From Hyphococcus sp. (GTDB lineage Bacteria; Pseudomonadota; Alphaproteobacteria; Caulobacterales; Parvularculaceae): a DNA stretch of 64,000 nt. Positions 15,851 to 24,411 of the stretch are shown here, in pieces; position 1 is the first letter of the stretch; every line of letters begins with the position of its first letter. The stretch covers positions 186,001 to 250,000 of the forward strand of contig JAJFGB010000004.1 in NCBI GenBank assembly GCA_021776335.1. The letters run 5' to 3'. The notes beneath the pieces were generated by a model. It was not told the origin of the DNA and searched no databases. It saw nothing but the letters and a program-made list of their open reading frames with translations. Made by a program: the position numbers and the translations under genes.

Positions 15851-16405
15851 ATGAAACCTGTTTCTGTCACGCACACGATCCTTATGCTGATCGCGGCAAT
15901 GATGACGTCCATTGGTATTGCAAATGCGGCGTCACAGGAAAAAATAGACCGGCGGACGAATGAAGCGCTGTCGGAATTCAGATCCGAAATCAGCGGCGCC
16001 GATGCGGTATTGTCGAAAGCGGTGGGCGTATTGGTGTTTCCACGGATCACAAAAGGCGGGTTTGGCATCGGCGGTGAATATGGCGAAGGCGCCTTACGCA
16101 TTGGCGGGAAGAGCGTCGCCTACTATTCCAACGCGGCAGCTTCCGCTGGCCTGCAAATCGGTTTGCAACGGCGGCGTCAAATGTTGGTTTTTCTCGACCA
16201 GACGGCGCTTGATAAGTTTCGCGCCAGCGATGGCTGGGAAATTGGCGTTGACGCTTCGGTGACAGTGATCACCGTCGGCGCTGGCGGATCGATAGACACC
16301 AAACAATTGAACCAGCCGATTGTCGCCTTCGTCTTCGACTCCAAAGGTCTAATGTACAATCTTTCCCTTGAGGGCACAAAAATTAGTCGTATTCACGACG
16401 ATTGA
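15851..16405 (+). CDS. SYLF (Ysc84-like) lipid-binding-domain protein, secreted
   Basis: A 184-residue protein. The ATG at 15851 follows AAGGAGAAAGATA and gives an N-terminal signal peptide (VTHTILMLIAAMMTSIGIANA). The mature region ITKGGFGIGGEYGEG, YYSNAAASAGLQ and FLDQTALDKF is the SYLF domain, which binds phosphoinositides in eukaryotes; in bacteria it occurs as an exported protein of unclear role. The gene is set off from the preceding one by 100 bp, so it may have its own promoter. Confidence 0.88.
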   Translation: MKPVSVTHTILMLIAAMMTSIGIANAASQEKIDRRTNEALSEFRSEISGADAVLSKAVGVLVFPRITKGGFGIGGEYGEGALRIGGKSVAYYSNAAASAGLQIGLQRRRQMLVFLDQTALDKFRASDGWEIGVDASVTVITVGAGGSIDTKQLNQPIVAFVFDSKGLMYNLSLEGTKISRIHDD

Positions 16406-16422
16406 GCGCCGAAAGCTGCAGT

Positions 16423-16938
16423 ATGAGACTTTTTCTTGTTTGCTTCGTCGGTCTTGCCGTTTTGGCCTGTTCGCCGCCGTCGCAGTGGCGGCTCTTACTA
16501 AAGCATGATCGTGACGGAAAAGTATTATCTGGCGACGTTGGGGAACTAATATCCGCCGTGAGACAGGGATGCGATCTGCGTGTCGCCTGGGGCGCTCGGC
16601 GCAACGCGGATCCGAGCAGAACAATTGAGCACGTGTCGACGCCAATTTGGGTTGCCGTGAGAGACGGGGCCGTTGTTGAAGTGCAGCTCGACGACTTCGT
16701 GATCAATCTGTCGGTCCTGGGCGAGCCAAACGAGGAACACCCGGCTCGGGAGCGTTTCGGCGGGACTGACAAGGCGGTGATGTGGCGCGCAAACTTTAAG
16801 ACTGACGGGACATTTGATGCTGTCTGGTATGATCCGATCACTGGCGGGCTAATTACACGCGTGCCACAACGCCATGGCGCCAGCTGGTTCGCAGATTGTG
16901 CGCCCGGCGTCACTCAGCCGCTATATCCCGCGCAATAG
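16423..16938 (+). CDS. Hypothetical lipoprotein
   Basis: A 171-residue protein with a lipoprotein signal ending in LAVLAC (Cys16). The mature part has two further Cys residues, at RQGCDL and FADCAP, possibly a disulfide, and a Trp-rich, mainly beta-type pattern. I do not recognise the family. A TTG start at 16402, overlapping the SYLF stop, would lengthen it by seven residues, but the ATG at 16423 gives the cleaner signal. Close spacing suggests cotranscription with the SYLF gene. It faces the adenine deaminase gene tail to tail. Confidence 0.65.
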   Translation: MRLFLVCFVGLAVLACSPPSQWRLLLKHDRDGKVLSGDVGELISAVRQGCDLRVAWGARRNADPSRTIEHVSTPIWVAVRDGAVVEVQLDDFVINLSVLGEPNEEHPARERFGGTDKAVMWRANFKTDGTFDAVWYDPITGGLITRVPQRHGASWFADCAPGVTQPLYPAQ

Positions 16939-16959
16939 TTTTTTTCGACGACTAATCCG

Positions 16960-17964
16960 TCACGCGGCGTCAATCGCCGCCAGATGCGCCGCCTGCTCCA
17001 CTTCACTTAGAAACGAACCGCGAAAGCTGTTTTTTGCCAGCGTGCGGATATCGTCCTTGCTAAGATCAAGCGCCTCGATCACTGCTGTAAAATTATCCAT
17101 CATGTAACCACCGAAATAGGATGGGTCGTCGGAGTTGATGGTCGCACGCAGACCGAGATCGAGCATCTTTTTCAAGGGATGGGCGCGCATGTCATCGACA
17201 ACGCATAGTTTGAGATTGGATAGCGGGCAAACCGTCAGTGTCATTTGCTCTTTGGCAAGGCGTGAGACGAGCACATCATTTTCAAGAGAGCGATTGCCGT
17301 GGTCGAGCCGGTCAACCTTCAAAAGGTCGAGCGCTTCATATACATATTCCGGCGGGCCTTCTTCGCCGGCATGCGCAACGAGCGCGAAGCCCTGCTTGCG
17401 CGCGGCCTTGAATACGTTTTCGAACTTCGACGGCGGATGGCCGACTTCTGATGAGTCGAGCCCGACACCCGCGATTTGATCAAGATGGGGCTCTGCCTGC
17501 TTCAGCGTTTCGAACGCCTCTTCCTCGCTGAGATGGCGTAGAAAACACATTATAAGTTTTGATGTCACACCAAGGCTGTGTTCACCTTCGGCCAGGGCGC
17601 GCGAAATGCCATCAACCGCAACGGAAAACGGCAGGCCGCGTTCTGTATGGCCTTGGGGGTCAAAGAAAACCTCCACATGGCGCACATTATCCGCGCGAGA
17701 CCGCTTCAGATACGCCATGGTCAAATCAAAAAAATCTTCTTCGGTCTGCAGAACACCCATGCCCTGGTAATAAATATCGAGAAAATCCTGCAGATTGGAA
17801 AAATCATAAGCCGCGCGGATTTCTTCGACAGAATTAAACGGAATGTCGATCTTGTTTCGCCGCGCGAATGCAAACATCTGCTCCGGCTCCAGCGAGCCCT
17901 CAAGATGAAGGTGTAATTCAGCCTTTGGCAGCGATGCGGCAAATTCAGTAAGATCAGATGTCAT
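16960..17964 (-). CDS. Adenosine/adenine deaminase family enzyme, adenine-deaminase-like
   Basis: A 334-residue zinc hydrolase. HLHLEGS near the start gives His18 and His20, HAGEEGP carries the next metal ligand and Glu, LDHGNRS a conserved His, and [10 protein letters not shown] the final Asp pair. The last motif matches the Aah1-type adenine deaminases better than true adenosine deaminases, so deamination of adenine to hypoxanthine in purine salvage is favoured. The start at 17964 follows GAGGAAAAACCGC and overlaps the stop of the upstream membrane-protein gene by ATGA. Confidence 0.88.
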   Translation of the reverse strand: MTSDLTEFAASLPKAELHLHLEGSLEPEQMFAFARRNKIDIPFNSVEEIRAAYDFSNLQDFLDIYYQGMGVLQTEEDFFDLTMAYLKRSRADNVRHVEVFFDPQGHTERGLPFSVAVDGISRALAEGEHSLGVTSKLIMCFLRHLSEEEAFETLKQAEPHLDQIAGVGLDSSEVGHPPSKFENVFKAARKQGFALVAHAGEEGPPEYVYEALDLLKVDRLDHGNRSLENDVLVSRLAKEQMTLTVCPLSNLKLCVVDDMRAHPLKKMLDLGLRATINSDDPSYFGGYMMDNFTAVIEALDLSKDDIRTLAKNSFRGSFLSEVEQAAHLAAIDAA

Positions 17965-18524
17965 GCGGTTTTTCCTCGAATGAATTTTATGAGAAACAAT
18001 ATGCCAAGCGCAAGCAGCGACATCAGCGCGAGTATCTGGGAAGGAAAACCGGAAGCCCATTTAAGGCTGGTCATCGCCTGTTGAAGCGAAACGACGCTTC
18101 CGGTCTCGCCGCCGCCACGCACCAGGATTACCAGCAGCGTGTTTTCAATAAATTCTGCGACTAAACTAATACCCGGCAATAAAAGGGCAAACCGCATTGG
18201 CGTTGCGCCGAAGCCAAACCGCTTCAACGCCAGAGCAATGATGGATGTATAGGCGAAAAAGCTGAGTATGGCATAGGGAATGTCGATCGCCTGAAACAGT
18301 ATATAATCGCTCTGCAGGCCGAAGAGCTGCGAAAACGCTTGCGCCGGTTCACCATCCGGAAAGCCAAACATTTCTTCGGGAAGGGTTCCGACGGATTGCT
18401 TTGCTTGTTGATAGCGCCCTGAAGGGCGAAATATCCAGAACGAATAGGCAAGCAATGTGGCAATTGAAATTAGCGAACGCGCCCAGCTCGCGGTCTCAAT
18501 TTTTTTTTCGATCCAGCCCTGCAT
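17961..18524 (-). CDS. Hypothetical four-helix inner-membrane protein
   Basis: A 187-residue protein with hydrophobic segments near residues 15-30, 80-105, 115-140 and 155-180. The C-terminus [11 protein letters not shown] is positively charged, placing it in the cytoplasm. No family motif was recognised. It is translationally coupled to the adenine-deaminase-like gene, whose ATG lies in its stop region, so a role linked to purine uptake is possible but unproven. Confidence 0.7.
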   Translation of the reverse strand: MQGWIEKKIETASWARSLISIATLLAYSFWIFRPSGRYQQAKQSVGTLPEEMFGFPDGEPAQAFSQLFGLQSDYILFQAIDIPYAILSFFAYTSIIALALKRFGFGATPMRFALLLPGISLVAEFIENTLLVILVRGGGETGSVVSLQQAMTSLKWASGFPSQILALMSLLALGILFLIKFIRGKTA

Positions 18525-18615
18525 GCGCCTGCTCCGCCTTTAAAAGGGCGCGCAGTTTAACTTGAAGTGTTGGCAACGCAACTCATACCTGACAGCGAGA
18601 GGTTGGTTGTGTCGA

Positions 18616-19545
18616 TTACCGTCCGCCCATGAAGAATCGCTTCACAGCGCCCGCCGCTGCGGCAAGGCCAACGAAAATGACAACCATAAATTTTTTGCCG
18701 AAAATCAAAAGTGCTGCAAGCAAGCCTGTTTTCTGTGCGATCGCCGCGCCGCCGACCAGGCCGGCGATGCCATAGGCGGCTTTTTTATCAACCCCGGGTT
18801 GATACTCCGCATAGGTTGATCCTGTGTCGAATTGCGCCATTTGCAACACTGACGGCATCGATTGTCTGATCTGTGATAGCTCATCCATTGTGGCGATGAA
18901 GCCAATCACGAGTGCGCCATTGCGACCGAGAACACGAATGTCATAGTTCAATGTGTTAACGTCCTGCTCGCCGAATTTCATTTCCTTCGCCCAATAGAGC
19001 TTGTGTGTTTCTGGGTTGTATGTCGGCGTTTCAGCCCAGCCGATCATCTCGATCGGATCATATCCGTTTTTGGCGCGCCATTTGTTGTCATCGCTTTGCG
19101 ATTTTTTCAGATCCTGCATCATCTCGGCATAATCGATTTCATTGGCGTCTTCATCGCTGACATAGCCGTCACCGCTGAATTGTACAGTGGCGCCCCATGT
19201 GCTGTAATCGAGCGGTGATGCGCCGGCCGGAAAGATCATGCCCAACACGGTTTCGTCCGGCGGGTTACCCCATGCATCCTCCAGGACAGCACGAGCATCT
19301 TCAGCACCGAGAAAGTAATGTGACGAAGAAATATTCAGCGTTGCTTTTGCTTTTTTTAAATCAACGACGCCTTGCAGGGGCGAGAGTTCGGAAAGAAAAG
19401 CGTCGATATTGGCGCTTTGTTCGGCGTCCAGTTCCTCGCCTTCGGATGGATGGTAAACAAGCGCCGGCGCCGGATTGGACGCCAATGCGATGGAATAACC
19501 CGTTAGCGCCGCGGTAAATGCCGCTGCTTTCAAAATCGATTTCAT
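18616..19545 (-). CDS. DUF2167 family secreted/membrane-anchored protein
   Basis: A 309-residue protein. The start at 19545 gives a signal peptide (KAAAFTAALTGYSIALA). Key stretches are HYFLGAEDARAVLEDAWGNPP, GMIFPAGASP, WAETPTYNPETHKLYWA and IRVLGRNGALVIGF, which are diagnostic of DUF2167. A hydrophobic C-terminal helix (AALLIFGKKFMVVIFVGLAAA) ends in RFFMGGR, so it is exported and held by its C-terminus. No molecular function is established for the family. A roughly 200-bp intergenic stretch precedes it. Confidence 0.88.
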   Translation of the reverse strand: MKSILKAAAFTAALTGYSIALASNPAPALVYHPSEGEELDAEQSANIDAFLSELSPLQGVVDLKKAKATLNISSSHYFLGAEDARAVLEDAWGNPPDETVLGMIFPAGASPLDYSTWGATVQFSGDGYVSDEDANEIDYAEMMQDLKKSQSDDNKWRAKNGYDPIEMIGWAETPTYNPETHKLYWAKEMKFGEQDVNTLNYDIRVLGRNGALVIGFIATMDELSQIRQSMPSVLQMAQFDTGSTYAEYQPGVDKKAAYGIAGLVGGAAIAQKTGLLAALLIFGKKFMVVIFVGLAAAAGAVKRFFMGGR

Positions 19546-19748
19546 GATCGTTGCCCCGCCTGATGCCGCTATGCGGCTAATTATAAGGCCGTGTTGCAAT
19601 GATTTCGCAAAGGCGATTGGTCCAAATTTATTTATCTATTTAAGAATTGTTCAGTGCGCCAGTCGAGGGCGCGTAATGCTCAGTGTCAGTACGACGTTTG
19701 CTGAAACAGGTCTGCGGTTGACCTGCAATTGTCGGCCGGCAGGCCGGG

Positions 19749-21470
19749 CTAAAACAAAACGCCTTCCTTGAAGCCGAGGCCGTCCGTATCGGCGAATTCT
19801 GCGCGCCCGCCTTTCTTTTCGATGTTGAAAGCCGCCTTCGTAAATGCGTTGTAGTTAGGGCTTTTTATATTATCGACGGCGATGAACTCCGCGCGCGCTG
19901 CGTTATGCGTAACCTTGAGGTCGATATAGCCATGATCTTCGCCAGAAATATAACGGACACTCTTATTTTTTTGATTGGTGAGAAGGGCATATTCAGCGCC
20001 CTTGCCGCCTAAAAACTCTTTGCGATAAGGCGAGGGGGACGAAACGGAATGGCTGCCGAGTTCGACGCCCATATGGGTTCCGTCTTTGGCTGTAAGGTCG
20101 TTCGCCCACCAGGTATGGGTGTCGCCGGTGATGGTGATCATGCCGTCATCACCGCTTTCTTTGACCATTTCATAAAATCGCTCACGCGCCGCCGGGTAGC
20201 CATCCCAGGCGTCGAAGTTAGTTGGCAGTCCAAGTGTCGATGATTTAACAAAGGCGCGCGCCTGGTTCCATTGTTGCTCAAGTGCGACGATATCTTCTTC
20301 CGTCACATGAGGCGTCAAATCCGGCGCGATAACTTCCGCCATGATAATCTGATTGGCGAGTAGTCGCCATGGTTGTCCGGCGCCGACGGAAGAGCGAAAG
20401 GTGCGGTCGAGATAATCGATCTGCGCTGCGCCCAGCATTTCGCGTGTTTCATCCCACAGAATTTCGTTCTTAAAGCGTTCGACGTCCTCCAGTGTTCGAA
20501 GGGTGGGAATGACATCGCCATATTCAAATTGTTGCGAGCGCGCCATCAGTCGCGTTTCAACGGCGGCAATGGTTAAAAGGTCACCATAGGCAAAGGATCG
20601 GAAAAAAGCTTCGGGCGTGCGTTCTGGTTCGCGTACCGGCATCCATTCATAATATGCTTGAAGCGCTGCGCGGCGTCGCGCATTCCACTCGCCTTCGGTT
20701 GCCGGTTGATGATTTTCCGCGCCGCCGCTCCAGGAATCGTTGGAGGTTTCATGATCGTCCCAGATTGCAATTATTGGATGGGCGGCATGCATGGCTTGTG
20801 ATGCGGGATCGGCCTTATATTGCGCATGGCGCGTGCGGTAGTCGCCAAGCTTGATGATTTCATGAGCGGGCTGATGATTTCGTCCGAGTGCGGCGCCGGT
20901 TTCGCCGCCATAGCTGTCAGTCGAATATTCGTAAATATAATCGCCAAGATGAATGACGGCGTCAAAATCATCGCGGCGTGCAATCAGGTCGTACACATTG
21001 AAAAATCCGAACGGATAATTCGAACAGGAAACGACTGCAAAGCGGGCGCTGTCAACGGCGCCCGCAGGAAGAGTGCGCGTGCGGCCGACGGGGGAATATG
21101 TATCACCGATACGAAAACGATAATAATAGGTAGCCCCCGCTGCGAGGTCTTTGAGCAAGACTTTTACGGTCCAGTCGACGGACGATGTGGTGATCGCCTC
21201 GCCCTTGCCACGCATATCGGTGAACGCTTCATCTGTAGCAGTTTCCCAGATGACGGTGAGCATGGGCCGAGAGCTGTCTGCGGATATACGCGTCCAGATC
21301 ACAACGCTGTCGGATCCGGGATCGCCGCTGGCGACGCCATGGGCAAATGTGCCGCCAGCGCTTTCACGCACCGCACTATATGGCGTCATCACGGGGGTAG
21401 ACGCACAGGAAGCCGCGCCGACCGCCAGACCGGTCGTCAACGCTGCGCGTCGTGTGAACTTGCTTGTCAT
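19749..21470 (-). CDS. phoD: PhoD-type alkaline phosphatase/phosphodiesterase
   Basis: A 573-residue secreted metallophosphatase. The start at 21470 follows GGGAGCGACATC, and the signal SKFTRRAALTTG carries the twin-arginine motif, as expected because PhoD enzymes are exported folded with Fe/Ca cofactors. The N-terminal domain begins FAHGVASGDPGSDSVVIWTR; the catalytic domain shows SCSNYPFG, HLGDYIYEY, WDDHETSNDSW and ITGDTHTWWANDL. It would release phosphate from phosphomono- or diesters under phosphate limitation. No Pho box was identified in the 125 bp between it and the divergent amidohydrolase. Confidence 0.93.
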   Translation of the reverse strand: MTSKFTRRAALTTGLAVGAASCASTPVMTPYSAVRESAGGTFAHGVASGDPGSDSVVIWTRISADSSRPMLTVIWETATDEAFTDMRGKGEAITTSSVDWTVKVLLKDLAAGATYYYRFRIGDTYSPVGRTRTLPAGAVDSARFAVVSCSNYPFGFFNVYDLIARRDDFDAVIHLGDYIYEYSTDSYGGETGAALGRNHQPAHEIIKLGDYRTRHAQYKADPASQAMHAAHPIIAIWDDHETSNDSWSGGAENHQPATEGEWNARRRAALQAYYEWMPVREPERTPEAFFRSFAYGDLLTIAAVETRLMARSQQFEYGDVIPTLRTLEDVERFKNEILWDETREMLGAAQIDYLDRTFRSSVGAGQPWRLLANQIIMAEVIAPDLTPHVTEEDIVALEQQWNQARAFVKSSTLGLPTNFDAWDGYPAARERFYEMVKESGDDGMITITGDTHTWWANDLTAKDGTHMGVELGSHSVSSPSPYRKEFLGGKGAEYALLTNQKNKSVRYISGEDHGYIDLKVTHNAARAEFIAVDNIKSPNYNAFTKAAFNIEKKGGRAEFADTDGLGFKEGVLF

Positions 21471-21595
21471 GATGTCGCTCCCATTTCCACGGTCATTGTT
21501 GCAGCGCAGGGTGTTCGTCGCCGCATTATTCGCTAATGTTATGCCACATAGATGATCGCGCACCAAAGAAATGCGCAGTAAATGCTGAGGGCAGA

Positions 21596-23101
21596 ATGAA
21601 AAAACTTGGAACGATGGCGCTTGCCGCCCTGATTTTGGGCGCGTGCAGCCAGCAAGGCGGTGATGAGTCAGCCGCAGATGATGCGGCGAGTGCGCCTGCT
21701 GCGGATGCAAAAAGTGCGGATGGCGATGGCGGCGTGGTACAGCCGCCGCTCGACCCTTATCCGTCAACCTATGAGCCTTATGCGGCCGGCGCGGTGTTGA
21801 TTACCGGCGCCACAGTTTTGACTGGAACGGGAGAACGCATCGATGATGGTGCGATCTTATTACAAGACGGCAAGATCGCTGCTGTGGGCGCTGCGGGCGC
21901 GGTGATTGCGCCGGAGGGCATTACGACCATCGATGCGCAAGGCAAATGGGTGACGCCGGGTGTTGTCGATATTCACTCCCATCTGGGCGATTATCCCTCC
22001 CCATCAACGGATTCAACTTCTGACGGTAATGAAGTGACATCGCCTAATACGGCGCATGTCTGGGCCGAACATTCGGTCTGGCCGCAGGATGCGGGCTTTA
22101 CGCGGGCGCTGGCCGCCGGCGTTACCTCGCTGCAGGTTTTGCCCGGCTCCGCTAACCTTTTTGGCGGTCGCTCAGTGATTTTGAAAAATGTCCCGTCGCG
22201 GACGGTGCAGGGCATGAAATTTCCGGACGCTGCTTATGGTCTCAAAATGGCCTGCGGTGAAAACCCCAAGCGGGTATACGGCGACCGTGGCGGCCCAGGC
22301 ACACGCATGGGTAATTTCGCAGGCTATCGCGCGGCCTGGATCGAAGCTGCCGCCTACAGGAAAAAGTGGGACGACTACGCAACAAAATATGAAAAATGGG
22401 CGGCAAGTGACGACGACGAGGAAAAGGAAAAAGACGCGCCGGAAGCGCCGGGACGCGATCTAAAACTTGAAACACTTGCTGGCGCGCTTGCAGGCGATAT
22501 CAAAATCAACATGCATTGTTATCGCGCGGATGAAATGGTTCAGGTGATCGATATGTCGAGGGAGTTCGGCTATAAGGTCTCAACTTTTCATCATGCCATC
22601 GAAGCCTATAAAGTCGCTGACTATTTGGCGGAAAATGGTATTTGCGCAGCGATGTGGGCCGATTGGTGGGGCTTCAAACTTGAGGCCTATGACACCGTGC
22701 GTGAAAACGCAGCTCTGGTTCATGCGCAACCCGACAGCTGCGCGATCATTCACTCTGACAGCGACATCGGTATTCAACGCCTCAATCAGGAGGCCGCGAA
22801 AGCCATGGGTTCAGGTCGGCGTATCGGCATTGATGTGACGCCGAAGGACGCGATTGTCTGGATCACAGCCAACCCGGCAAAAGCGATGGGCATTGATGAT
22901 CAAACCGGCACGCTTGAGAGCGGGAAGATGGCGGATGTAGTGATTTGGAACGGCAATCCATTTTCGGTCTATGCCCGCGCCGAGCAAGTCTTTATCGACG
23001 GCGCCCTGTTATATGATCGGGACGATCCGTCCCGCTCGCCGCGAATGGATTTCGAAATTGGTCAATTGGAAAATGATTACACCGGAGGGGCGGGACAATG
23101 A
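21596..23101 (+). CDS. Secreted amidohydrolase, catalytic-type partner
   Basis: A 501-residue amidohydrolase-superfamily lipoprotein: signal ending in LILGAC, then an acidic Ala/Ser linker of about 30 residues. The barrel starts with ITGATVLTGTG and VDIHSHLGDYP, whose HxH ligates metal; TFHHAIEAYKVADYLAE and IHSDSDIGIQRL supply later candidate ligands, and LESGKMADVVIWNGNPF is the usual C-terminal strand of imidazolonepropionase-like members. The substrate is unknown, possibly a cyclic peptide or amide. Its stop overlaps the start of the second amidohydrolase, so they are coexpressed and probably act together. GAGGGCAGA precedes the start. Confidence 0.85.
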   Translation: MKKLGTMALAALILGACSQQGGDESAADDAASAPAADAKSADGDGGVVQPPLDPYPSTYEPYAAGAVLITGATVLTGTGERIDDGAILLQDGKIAAVGAAGAVIAPEGITTIDAQGKWVTPGVVDIHSHLGDYPSPSTDSTSDGNEVTSPNTAHVWAEHSVWPQDAGFTRALAAGVTSLQVLPGSANLFGGRSVILKNVPSRTVQGMKFPDAAYGLKMACGENPKRVYGDRGGPGTRMGNFAGYRAAWIEAAAYRKKWDDYATKYEKWAASDDDEEKEKDAPEAPGRDLKLETLAGALAGDIKINMHCYRADEMVQVIDMSREFGYKVSTFHHAIEAYKVADYLAENGICAAMWADWWGFKLEAYDTVRENAALVHAQPDSCAIIHSDSDIGIQRLNQEAAKAMGSGRRIGIDVTPKDAIVWITANPAKAMGIDDQTGTLESGKMADVVIWNGNPFSVYARAEQVFIDGALLYDRDDPSRSPRMDFEIGQLENDYTGGAGQ

Positions 23102-24405
23102 GCGCTTCAACAATGAAAAATCTCACTTGCATCGGCATTGCTGGATTAGTGGCGCTGTCAACGGCTGCGGCGCAAACCACAGCGATCATGAACGGCGAAG
23201 TGCATACGATCACCGGCGCCGTCATTGAAAATGGCGACGTCATTATTCGTGACGGACGCATTGCTCAGGTTGGCGCCGATCTTACGGCGCCCGCTGGCGC
23301 GACCGTCATTGATGCTTCCGGCAAGGTGGTGATGCCGGGCATCTTTGCACCGATCTCGACGATTGGGTTGGAAGAAATTGGCTCGGACGCCGAGGCTAAT
23401 GATGCGGGCCCGAAAAGTGGCGAAGGATTTCCTTTAAGCGCGGCGTTAAACGCTGTTGATGCTTATAATCCCTCCTCAGTCTTGATCCCGATCAACCGCG
23501 CCGGCGGTGTAACGCGGGCAGTGTCCGCGCCGGAGGCGGGCGACAAGCTTTTTGCAGGGCGCGCCGCCATTATCGATATGACTGGCGGGGTCAATTCCGT
23601 CATGAAGCCGGACGCCGCGCAGGTTGTAATGATGGGCTATTCAGGCGCTCGTCGCTCAGGCGACACGCGCATGGGGTCATGGGCGACAATACGCGAATAT
23701 CTCGATGAGGCGCGATCCTATGCGGCAAACCCAAACGACTATGTTCGGCGGACCCGCGAAGATCGCTTCGCTCTATCTGATCTGAAAGCGCTTCAGCCTG
23801 TTGTTGATGGGACCCAACCTTTGATGGTCTTCATCAATGACGCCAATGACATTCTGAATCTGATCCGTTTCAAGAATGCCTATCGGCTTCGTGTGATCAT
23901 TGTCGGCGGATCTGAGGCTTGGCGCGTCGGGCCGGAACTTCAGGCGGCGAACATTCCGGTTATCCTTGACCCAATGTTCAATCTGCCGGCGCAGTTCGAA
24001 GATCTCGGCGCCACACTGGAAAATGCAGCAAGGCTGCATGAAGCGGGGGTCAAAATTGCGTTCTATAATCCGCAAGGCTTTGGCGCCTATAATTTGCGAT
24101 TATTGACGCAGCATGCGGGCAATGCGGTTGCTGCTGGACTGCCTTATGAAGCGGCACTGGCGGCGCTCACGATCAATTCAGCAGAAATGTATGACCTGCA
24201 GTCGCAGCTGGGCTCGCTTGAGCCGGGTAAGATCGCTGATGTGGTGATTTGGGATGGCGACCCGCTGGAGCTGACAACGGAGCCGGAAGTCGTGTTTATC
24301 AACGGCGTGCGTCAGGACCTAAATAATCGCCAGGTGATGTTGCGTGAACGTTATCGCGATCTATCACGGGGCGATCTTCCCCATGCATATCGCGGCGGCG
24401 AGTAA
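23098..24405 (+). CDS. Secreted amidohydrolase homologue lacking the HxH metal motif
   Basis: A 435-residue protein with a signal peptide (LTCIGIAGLVALSTAAAQ). It keeps the terminal barrel strands (ENGDVIIRDGRIAQVG and LEPGKIADVVIWDGDPLE), but where the first gene has DIHSH this one reads GIFAPISTIG, so both metal-binding His are missing. It also lacks the FHH and HSDSD motifs of its partner. I infer a non-catalytic or accessory subunit, perhaps a heterodimer partner. The start overlaps the upstream stop (ATGA) behind GGAGGGGCGGG. A 13-bp stem terminator follows. Confidence 0.83.
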   Translation: MSASTMKNLTCIGIAGLVALSTAAAQTTAIMNGEVHTITGAVIENGDVIIRDGRIAQVGADLTAPAGATVIDASGKVVMPGIFAPISTIGLEEIGSDAEANDAGPKSGEGFPLSAALNAVDAYNPSSVLIPINRAGGVTRAVSAPEAGDKLFAGRAAIIDMTGGVNSVMKPDAAQVVMMGYSGARRSGDTRMGSWATIREYLDEARSYAANPNDYVRRTREDRFALSDLKALQPVVDGTQPLMVFINDANDILNLIRFKNAYRLRVIIVGGSEAWRVGPELQAANIPVILDPMFNLPAQFEDLGATLENAARLHEAGVKIAFYNPQGFGAYNLRLLTQHAGNAVAAGLPYEAALAALTINSAEMYDLQSQLGSLEPGKIADVVIWDGDPLELTTEPEVVFINGVRQDLNNRQVMLRERYRDLSRGDLPHAYRGGE

Positions 24406-24411
24406 GACGTT

